In this document: in pieces, positions 4,679 to 10,186 of the stretch
Numbering within the stretch: the first letter of the stretch is position 1
Layout of the letters: each line of letters starts with the position of its first letter
Origin: Bacteroidales bacterium
GTDB lineage: Bacteria; Bacteroidota; Bacteroidia; Bacteroidales; UBA12077
DNA: 10,186 bases
NCBI GenBank assembly: GCA_030643125.1
Contig: DAOWML010000050.1
Span: 1 to 10,186 of the forward strand
Reading direction: 5' to 3'
The notes under the pieces: generated by a model
What the model saw: only the letters and a program-made list of their open reading frames with translations
The model's database searches: none
What the model was told of the DNA's origin: nothing
Made by a program: the position numbers and the translations under genes

Positions 4679-7591
4679 TTAAAAACTATATAAATCAATC
4701 CCAAATAACATTTCTAAAATCAAATTACCTTCCGTAGGAGCAAATCCTACTCTAACGCCAGTATTTAAAGGAAAAATTGTGCGCAATAAATGATAATCGG
4801 CAGTTAATTCAATTCCAAAACTAAAGTTGTGGTCAATTGGCCATATATATGCAGTTTGTGCTTCATTAACAGTTCTGTAGGTATTATATGCATAATCGAC
4901 AAACAAATCTCCTCTAATTCTTTTTATATAAATAAAAGAACCCAGATTCCAATCAGGATAGGCAATTGGGAAAACATAGTCGCCATATATTTTAAACATT
5001 TTATCGGTCGATTTTTTTTCAATTCCTCTGGGAAATCTAAAATCACTTGAAAAACGATACAAAACAGGATCTTGATATTGATAACCTAAATTGATTTTAA
5101 ATCCACTATTGCTCCATCCGGGAAGGTAGAAAATTGCATCGGCATTATACATATAACCGAAAAGTTCAGAATCAAATGGTGTGTTAAATAAGTTAAAATC
5201 GAAAATTGCACCCAGCTTTGGAATTATATCTCTTTTTGCTTTAAATTGATAAGAATAAAAAAGCAATTCTGTTTGCACAAATTCCAGCCCTTTTATATAA
5301 TAATCGTTTCTATAATTGTAATATAAATTATCAAAATACTCTACAGATATTAATGGTCTGAAACCCTTAATAAATTTTCCTTTTGTTAAATTAAACGGAA
5401 CATAAATATCAAGATCGTAACTATATGCTATGTTTGATTCCGGATACCATGTTGCATTACTTGTAGTTTGTATTAATTGATTATCGCCGTAATTTGCACT
5501 TATTTTAACTACCGGATATTGCCCTTTAAATATTAATGATGATGTTAAATAATGATTGCCGTTTTTATATGCATAAGCTACAATTGATTCTGTTGAACTC
5601 AGTTTGTTTTGAGAAAGCAACATGATTCCGGGGTGAATGTTTCCATATATTTCCGAAGGATCGGCAAATACATTTCCAAAATCCATATTATCATAATCAA
5701 CATACAAAGGAATCCAGCTATGGAAGTTGAATAAGTTTAATGCTTTTCTATATGGTTTTACAGCAAATTCCTTTTGCTGACTGCCTGTTTGAGGTTTTTC
5801 AAAAGATTCTTGTTCAGATAAAATATCTGCAAATTTGAATTTGTAATTATCTGCCTGGTCAATTTTCTTCCATAAAGCACGTTCAATCGGGATTTTAGCT
5901 AAACGAAATCCTTGCGAAGTGTATTCGTTTGTGATCAATTCATTTTTATTCGTACTTAGATCGAATTCCGAAATTCCAAACCCTGATTCTGAAATTTGAT
6001 ATATTTCACGGCTATTTTCATCATAAACATAAATATTGTCAGTCCCGTTTATAGTAGAATGAAAATAAACATAGTTGTCGGAAGGTTTTATTCTTTGAAT
6101 ATCGCCATTTTCTAACTTAAAAACTGTTTTCCATTCTTCTGCTTCAAAATCATATCGAGAAACCTGCTTGCCGTTACTTGTTAATTCAATAATATAAATA
6201 TACCTGTCATTTTCGGACCATTTTGGCCTTTGAATAAAATAGTTTTCGCGTGGAAGTATTTTCTTAACAACAGAACCATCAAAAGAATTAAGAATTACAA
6301 GAGAGCTTTGATTTTTCTCATCAACTTCTACAACTACTATTTTTTCAGCGCTTGATGAGAAATCAGGACTAAAATATTTTGACTTTTCTACAATAATTTT
6401 TTCTCTTTGAGTCTTAATATTAAGTAACTTAATCGAGATATATTCTCTGTTATGCCATCTTCTATCGGGTCTGTACTCCGCCCATACAAGAATATCTTTG
6501 GCATACGAGAAATCATTAGATATTAAATATCCGGGTTCGTAAATAAGCTTTTCTGAATTTTTGTTAACCAGAACAAATTGTGGAATATGTGATAAACCTT
6601 TTTTTAAGGCAAGAATATTATCATCATTGATTACGATCGGATTTATATAATCTTCGTAATCATTAATATTATAGTTTTGAAAATACCTGGGATCAATTTG
6701 TTTCTTTTTTGTATTTTCAACCGTCCAGGTACTGTCTAAATAATTAAATGCTTCGTTAAATAATTGTTCTTGCGAAAGGTCTGTGTTCTTTTTCAGTCCA
6801 CGATAAAAAGCAAAATAAGTCGGGAGTAAAGTATATGAATTTTTAGCAACATGATTTTCAACCCTGCTCCACACATCTGCTCCATATTTGTTTCTGGTAT
6901 AAGCCGTTAGCTGATATCCTAATTCGTAATAATTAGGTACATAATTGCGGTACGAGCCGAAGAGCATTTTATCGAACGAATATCTATAGTCGTCGCTCAG
7001 TAAATGTGTTTTTATTCCTCTTTCGAAAAAAGGAAGCCGGCCTCTCCCAAATTTAGCCAGGGCTGTTTCCGTACAAACGGCATCACCCTCCAAATACCAC
7101 ATCGGCAGTTGTGCTGTAACCAAGCCTGTAGCTTGCTGGCCAAAAACAATAGATAATATTTTTGTTATTCCCTGATTTAATTTATCAATTTGAACAACGT
7201 GCCTTAACTCATGTATGCACAAATGCTCAAGCCAGGGATCGGGATAAGTATTTTGTGGTGGTGTAACAAAAAGCTCCATTCGCTTTGGTGCCCAAGCAAC
7301 ATATCCATTAGATGTTATGGTTTGGTTATGAACAATAACTGATATTTTTTGAGGGTTATGTTCTAAGGTCTTTCCTGCTTTCTTATAATAATATTCAAGA
7401 ATATTTGCAATATTCTGAGCCTTATCGTTAAATTCCTTCTGAAAAATTATTTGGAAATTGTCAGTGTTAATTTGATTCCATTTTGCAGAAGCCGGATTCT
7501 GTCCGGTAGAATAAAATTGTGCAGCAGAATATTTGCACCAAAACACATTTATTAATAAGAAAAGAATGACAATTTTCTTTGTATATGGCAT
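4679..7591 (-). CDS. Exported HExxH metallopeptidase with TolB-like propeller and outer-membrane barrel
   Basis: The product has 970 residues. A signal peptide spans about 1-24 (KK, then a hydrophobic core, cut near SAAQ). Residues 35-290 form a Peptidase_MA-like gluzincin domain: the zinc motif HELRH (127-131) and the third-ligand motif WYLEG (165-169, E168) are intact. Residues 315-570 are repeated beta strands like a TolB/WD40 propeller (for example YFSPDFSSSAEKIVVVE, 406-422). From about 645 to the end are alternating aromatic strands ending in phenylalanine (IDLYSF), as in outer-membrane barrels. This suggests a zinc protease anchored in the outer membrane. Its substrate is unknown. The gene begins 6 bases after the stop of the nuclease gene and is surely co-transcribed with it. 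Domain limits are estimates by eye; the catalytic motifs are clear, the barrel less so. Confidence 0.82.
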   Translation of the reverse strand: MPYTKKIVILFLLINVFWCKYSAAQFYSTGQNPASAKWNQINTDNFQIIFQKEFNDKAQNIANILEYYYKKAGKTLEHNPQKISVIVHNQTITSNGYVAWAPKRMELFVTPPQNTYPDPWLEHLCIHELRHVVQIDKLNQGITKILSIVFGQQATGLVTAQLPMWYLEGDAVCTETALAKFGRGRLPFFERGIKTHLLSDDYRYSFDKMLFGSYRNYVPNYYELGYQLTAYTRNKYGADVWSRVENHVAKNSYTLLPTYFAFYRGLKKNTDLSQEQLFNEAFNYLDSTWTVENTKKKQIDPRYFQNYNINDYEDYINPIVINDDNILALKKGLSHIPQFVLVNKNSEKLIYEPGYLISNDFSYAKDILVWAEYRPDRRWHNREYISIKLLNIKTQREKIIVEKSKYFSPDFSSSAEKIVVVEVDEKNQSSLVILNSFDGSVVKKILPRENYFIQRPKWSENDRYIYIIELTSNGKQVSRYDFEAEEWKTVFKLENGDIQRIKPSDNYVYFHSTINGTDNIYVYDENSREIYQISESGFGISEFDLSTNKNELITNEYTSQGFRLAKIPIERALWKKIDQADNYKFKFADILSEQESFEKPQTGSQQKEFAVKPYRKALNLFNFHSWIPLYVDYDNMDFGNVFADPSEIYGNIHPGIMLLSQNKLSSTESIVAYAYKNGNHYLTSSLIFKGQYPVVKISANYGDNQLIQTTSNATWYPESNIAYSYDLDIYVPFNLTKGKFIKGFRPLISVEYFDNLYYNYRNDYYIKGLEFVQTELLFYSYQFKAKRDIIPKLGAIFDFNLFNTPFDSELFGYMYNADAIFYLPGWSNSGFKINLGYQYQDPVLYRFSSDFRFPRGIEKKSTDKMFKIYGDYVFPIAYPDWNLGSFIYIKRIRGDLFVDYAYNTYRTVNEAQTAYIWPIDHNFSFGIELTADYHLLRTIFPLNTGVRVGFAPTEGNLILEMLFGIDLYSF

Positions 7592-7597
7592 CAGAAA

Positions 7598-8908
7598 TTA
7601 GTTTTGAATAACAATTTTAGATGAATATAATAACCCGTTTTGATCGTAAATATATAAAACACATACTCCGTCCGGGAAACCAGAAACATTAATCTGTTCT
7701 TCAATTAATTTAATATTATTACTAAACTGTTTACTATATAATTTTATTCCCCTAATAGAAAAGATTTCGATTCTCACATCTTTTCTAATTCCAGGGTCAA
7801 GTTTTAAGTTTAAATAATCATTTGCCGGGTTATTATAAAAAACCTTTACATTTTCAACTTCCGAATCAATAATTTTTAATGGTTCACCAGGATTCTGATC
7901 AATTTCTAATTCTACATAAACAGGTAAATGATCAGACATATTATACAATGCCAAAGCAACACTGTTAGGAACAGCAGAATTCGAAGTTGTGTTTAACGAT
8001 CCGTTATAATTGCTTCCGTCCTGACCGATTGTTTTATAAGAATCATTAATATATTCATAATGATCTGTTCCGTTCATAATGTAATCTGAAGCTAAAATAA
8101 AATCAAACCGGTCGTCCATTCCTCCTGTCGAAAAACAGCCACCTGTTGTATGTGTTGATTGTGTGTGATAATAATGATAATCGTAATTAGATGACCATTC
8201 GCCAATTTGATCAGCAGGATCATTAAAGGTGTAAAGACTATTGTCCGGGTCAATTAAATTTTGAAAAGCGCTTTCAGTTGGAGTGTAAACATTAAAATCT
8301 CCCAATATAAGATAATTTTCTTGTTCTCCGAGCGACTCAAAATAATCCATGATCAGACTTGTTTCATATGTTCTTTGGGTTTCATTTTCAGGATAACTAC
8401 CTGCCTTTAAATGTGCAACTAAACAATAAATATATGCAGTGTCATTTGTGGTTTCCAGATCATCTGAATTATAATAAAATTTGTAAACGTTAAATATTTT
8501 TTCAAAGCCATAAGTAAACCTAATTGGGGTACTACTTTTCAAAACAAGTTTATTGGCATTATAAAAAATTGTATTTGCTAAATATATTTTCGGGAAATCG
8601 GTCTTTCTATAATACGTAACACCATCCGCGTTTAAAGCATTATCGAGCAAATATGTTGCATCATCCGAAACGGGATAGGCACTTTCTCCATCTAATTCGT
8701 TTACCGAAAAAATATCAGGCTTTACATACTGAATTATGGTTTTTAAGTTTTTGTTTTTATCATCAATATAGTTGTTAGAGCTAGTACAAAAAGAAGTGTT
8801 TTTACCATAGTACAGTAAATTATAATGCATCACTTTTATTGTGTCCTGTGAATTTACAACAGCGAACTTAAAAAGGAATATTATTAGAATAAAAATATTT
8901 TGTTTCAT
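7598..8908 (-). CDS. Secreted endonuclease/exonuclease/phosphatase-family enzyme with T9SS sorting domain
   Basis: The product has 436 residues: a signal peptide at 1-20, an EEP (DNase I-like) domain at about 22-336 and a C-terminal T9SS type A sorting domain at about 352-436. The EEP catalytic set is complete: N30 in HYNLL, E71 in NELDG, H166 in VAHLKAG, D204 and N206 in LGDFN, D269 in RFDFI, and the D326-H327 pair in SDHLP. The tail has VFYNNPANDYLNLKL followed by PDGVCVLYIYDQ and ends SSKIVIQN, as in T9SS cargo. The enzyme is therefore exported to the periplasm and then to the surface or medium. It may be a nuclease or a phosphodiesterase; the fold alone does not decide. It is the first gene of a two-gene operon with the metallopeptidase. 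Confidence 0.9.
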   Translation of the reverse strand: MKQNIFILIIFLFKFAVVNSQDTIKVMHYNLLYYGKNTSFCTSSNNYIDDKNKNLKTIIQYVKPDIFSVNELDGESAYPVSDDATYLLDNALNADGVTYYRKTDFPKIYLANTIFYNANKLVLKSSTPIRFTYGFEKIFNVYKFYYNSDDLETTNDTAYIYCLVAHLKAGSYPENETQRTYETSLIMDYFESLGEQENYLILGDFNVYTPTESAFQNLIDPDNSLYTFNDPADQIGEWSSNYDYHYYHTQSTHTTGGCFSTGGMDDRFDFILASDYIMNGTDHYEYINDSYKTIGQDGSNYNGSLNTTSNSAVPNSVALALYNMSDHLPVYVELEIDQNPGEPLKIIDSEVENVKVFYNNPANDYLNLKLDPGIRKDVRIEIFSIRGIKLYSKQFSNNIKLIEEQINVSGFPDGVCVLYIYDQNGLLYSSKIVIQN

Positions 8909-8948
8909 CTGTTTGTAATTTTAAGAATAATCATTTATTCATTTCGTT

Positions 8949-8965
8949 CCCCGAAAAAATCGGGG
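8949..8965. repeat. Hairpin CCCCGA/TCGGGG in the YciH–nuclease gap
   Basis: A 6-bp G+C-rich stem (8949-8954 with 8960-8965) encloses an A5 loop. It can extend through CGTT (8945-8948) and AACG (8968-8971) if two bases bulge out. On the minus strand the loop reads T5. It sits between the YciH-like gene and the nuclease ATG at 8908, so it may be a terminator of the former or a leader structure of the latter. Confidence 0.5.
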
Positions 8966-9000
8966 CAAACGATGAAACCTATTCGCTAAGTTCTCTGTGT

Positions 9001-9026
9001 AAACTAACGGGTTAACCCGTTAGTTT
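9001..9026 (-). terminator. Perfect 26-bp palindrome downstream of the YciH-like gene, candidate terminator
   Basis: The arms AAACTAACGGGTT and AACCCGTTAGTTT are exact reverse complements with no spacer. The palindrome is 38 bases past the stop of the gene at 9065-9409. It matches the palindrome at 3295-3318 except for one paired substitution (A-T here, G-C there), so the two belong to one family. Its right end abuts a second small palindrome, TTCCGAA/TTCGGAA (9026-9040). No long T-run follows on the minus strand. Confidence 0.5.
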
Positions 9027-9064
9027 TCCGAAATTCGGAACAAGCTATGTGTATTTCATATCTT

Positions 9065-9409
9065 TTAAAGCTTTTTAGCGCTATACCCTTCAGATATTAG
9101 AATATGAACAACCTTATCCCTGAAATCACCCTGAATTAATATATCTCCATCTTTTACTGATCCGCCAACGGCACACTTTGTTTTTAAGAGTTTACCAATG
9201 TTTTTTAAATCATCTTCCGATCCGACAAAACCACTAATTAAAGTTGCCTGTTTTCCTTTTTTCCTGGCTTTAGTATCAATATAAACTTTTAGTTTTTGTT
9301 TAGATGGTTCTAAAGTTTTTTGTTCCTGTTCTTCATCATGTTGATATTGAAAATCGGGATTGGTAGAATATACTATATCAACTCTGTTCTTTCTGTTTTT
9401 TTTTGACAT
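9065..9409 (-). CDS. yciH: SUI1/eIF1-family translation factor, YciH-like
   Basis: The product has 114 residues. The SUI1 domain spans about 38-110. It includes KKGKQATLISGF (50-61), LKNIGKLLKTKCAVGGS (68-84) and the hallmark KDGDILIQGDFRDKV (86-100). The N-terminal 37 residues are charged and probably disordered. Bacterial YciH proteins bind the small ribosomal subunit and resemble eIF1; their exact role in initiation fidelity is not settled. The length is normal for the family. The gene stands alone: it diverges from the DUF2723 gene and is separated from the nuclease gene by a palindrome-rich gap. Confidence 0.92.
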   Translation of the reverse strand: MSKKNRKNRVDIVYSTNPDFQYQHDEEQEQKTLEPSKQKLKVYIDTKARKKGKQATLISGFVGSEDDLKNIGKLLKTKCAVGGSVKDGDILIQGDFRDKVVHILISEGYSAKKL

Positions 9410-9693
9410 TGTTGGAAATGTTACCGGATTGTAGCAATAATTTTTATTTTCAGAATTTGGCTAATTTACGTAATTTCGGGCAATATATTTATAATGATCT
9501 TTTTTTTTGATCTTTACACAATAAACTGTCGTTATAAATCATTAATTATAAGAATTTGAATTAGATTTGGCAACAAAATATGGAGTTTATGCCAACAATT
9601 ACTGTTAAACAGTTATTATAATTTGATAAGCATGTTCCAAATTTTTATATGTACAATTACAAATTGAAGTTTATATAAAATCATACATAATCG
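9410..9693. promoter_or_regulatory. Divergent intergenic region between yciH and the DUF2723 gene
   Basis: This 284-base, very A+T-rich gap must hold the promoters of both divergent genes. TAGATTTG at 9562-9569 (plus strand) matches the TAnnTTTG -7 consensus but would leave a leader of about 120 bases, and no -33 box is obvious. No ORF, tRNA or strong hairpin was seen. Confidence 0.4.
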
Positions 9694-10186
9694 ATGGAAA
9701 AATTTAAAATTGCAAATCGTGTAACCGGCTGGACTGTATTTTTAATTGCAGCAACGGTATATTTATTAACCATTGAGCCCACAACCAGCTTTTGGGATTG
9801 TGGCGAATTTATTGCAACAGCATTTAAACTGGAAGTCGGGCATCCTCCCGGAGCTCCATTATTCATGATTCTTGCAAGAGTGTTTTCTCTTTTTGCAGGA
9901 GATGTTACAAATGTTGCAATGATGGTAAATGCCATGTCGGGATTAGCAAGTGCTTTTACAATTTTATTCCTTTTCTGGTCGATAACACACCTTGCAAAAA
10001 AGATGTTCCCAAATAGCGAAGAACTAACAAACGGACAATTAATTGCAGTTATTGGCAGTGGACTGGTTGGTGCTTTAACATATGCTTTTTCAGACACATT
10101 CTGGTTTTCGGCAGTTGAAGGCGAGGTTTATGCACTATCTTCGTTATTCACTGCAGTTGTTTTTTGGGCTATTTTAAAATGGGAAA
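9694..10186 (+). CDS. DUF2723 GT-C-type membrane protein (C-terminal part beyond the window)
   Basis: The first 164 residues are visible, starting at the ATG at 9694. Membrane helices appear at about 12-27, 53-68, 82-99, 117-133 and 147-162. The first periplasmic loop carries FWDCGEFIATAFKLEVGHPPGAPLF (33-57), the DUF2723 signature with the acidic D35/E38 pair expected of GT-C glycosyltransferases; VEGEVYALSSLF (141-152) is a second conserved block. The family is ubiquitous in Bacteroidota, and its animal relative TMEM260 is a protein O-mannosyltransferase. A role in protein or envelope glycosylation is therefore likely but not shown here. The complete proteins are far longer, so most of the gene lies to the right. 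Confidence 0.9.
   Translation, partial: MEKFKIANRVTGWTVFLIAATVYLLTIEPTTSFWDCGEFIATAFKLEVGHPPGAPLFMILARVFSLFAGDVTNVAMMVNAMSGLASAFTILFLFWSITHLAKKMFPNSEELTNGQLIAVIGSGLVGALTYAFSDTFWFSAVEGEVYALSSLFTAVVFWAILKWE

Noticed and set aside
4176..5050. Plus-strand open frames at 4176-4367 and 4829-5050
   Set aside because: They are antisense to bactofilin and to the barrel region of the metallopeptidase, with no protein features of their own.
9681..10097. Minus-strand open frame of 138 codons
   Set aside because: It lies opposite the DUF2723 gene, whose plus-strand product has clear family motifs and membrane helices. The minus-strand product resembles nothing and is explained as an antisense frame.

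Overview
The window is AT-rich. It comes from a member of the Bacteroidota, most likely a Bacteroidales-type or related environmental lineage. The lineage evidence is a secreted nuclease ending in a type IX secretion (T9SS) C-terminal sorting domain, a DUF2723 GT-C membrane protein, a bactofilin–AtpZ–AtpI-like gene string of the kind that usually precedes atpB in this phylum, and TAnnTTTG-like -7 promoter elements. Nearly all genes are on the minus strand; only the last, partial gene is on the plus strand.

Layout from left to right. Positions 1-2888 hold a restriction-modification locus. It consists of a specificity subunit (HsdS-like, cut by the left edge) and, upstream of it in transcription, a 692-residue protein that joins a PD-(D/E)XK nuclease domain to an N6-adenine methyltransferase. 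A nuclease-methylase fusion with a separate S subunit resembles type IIB (BcgI-like) or type I-derived systems. No helicase-type HsdR is visible. The visible HsdS frame contains no ATG, so its translation start is unusual. Positions 2889-3355 are non-coding and rich in repeats: a MITE-like element with terminal inverted repeats, a 24-bp tandem repeat, and a perfect palindrome.

Positions 3356-4339 hold a compact three-gene unit transcribed leftward: bactofilin, AtpZ/AtpI-family protein, and a four-helix AtpI-like membrane protein. In related genomes atpB and the rest of the ATP synthase operon usually follow directly. Here the repeats and the restriction locus lie in that place. Positions 4340-4678 are non-coding, with a pair of direct repeats flanking a hairpin and a candidate promoter for the bactofilin unit.

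Positions 4679-8908 hold two genes for exported proteins, 6 bases apart. The first transcribed is a T9SS-sorted endonuclease/exonuclease/phosphatase-family enzyme. The second is a large protein with an HExxH metallopeptidase domain, a TolB-like propeller region and a predicted outer-membrane barrel. Positions 8909-9064 carry three successive palindromes; one is a covarying relative of the palindrome at 3295-3318. Positions 9065-9409 encode a SUI1/YciH-family translation factor. This gene diverges from the DUF2723 gene that starts at 9694 and runs off the right edge.

The most notable points are the nuclease-methylase/HsdS locus with its odd gene junction, the apparent interruption of the atp gene order by repeats and this locus, and the pair of compensatorily changed palindromes found at the same distance downstream of two unrelated genes.
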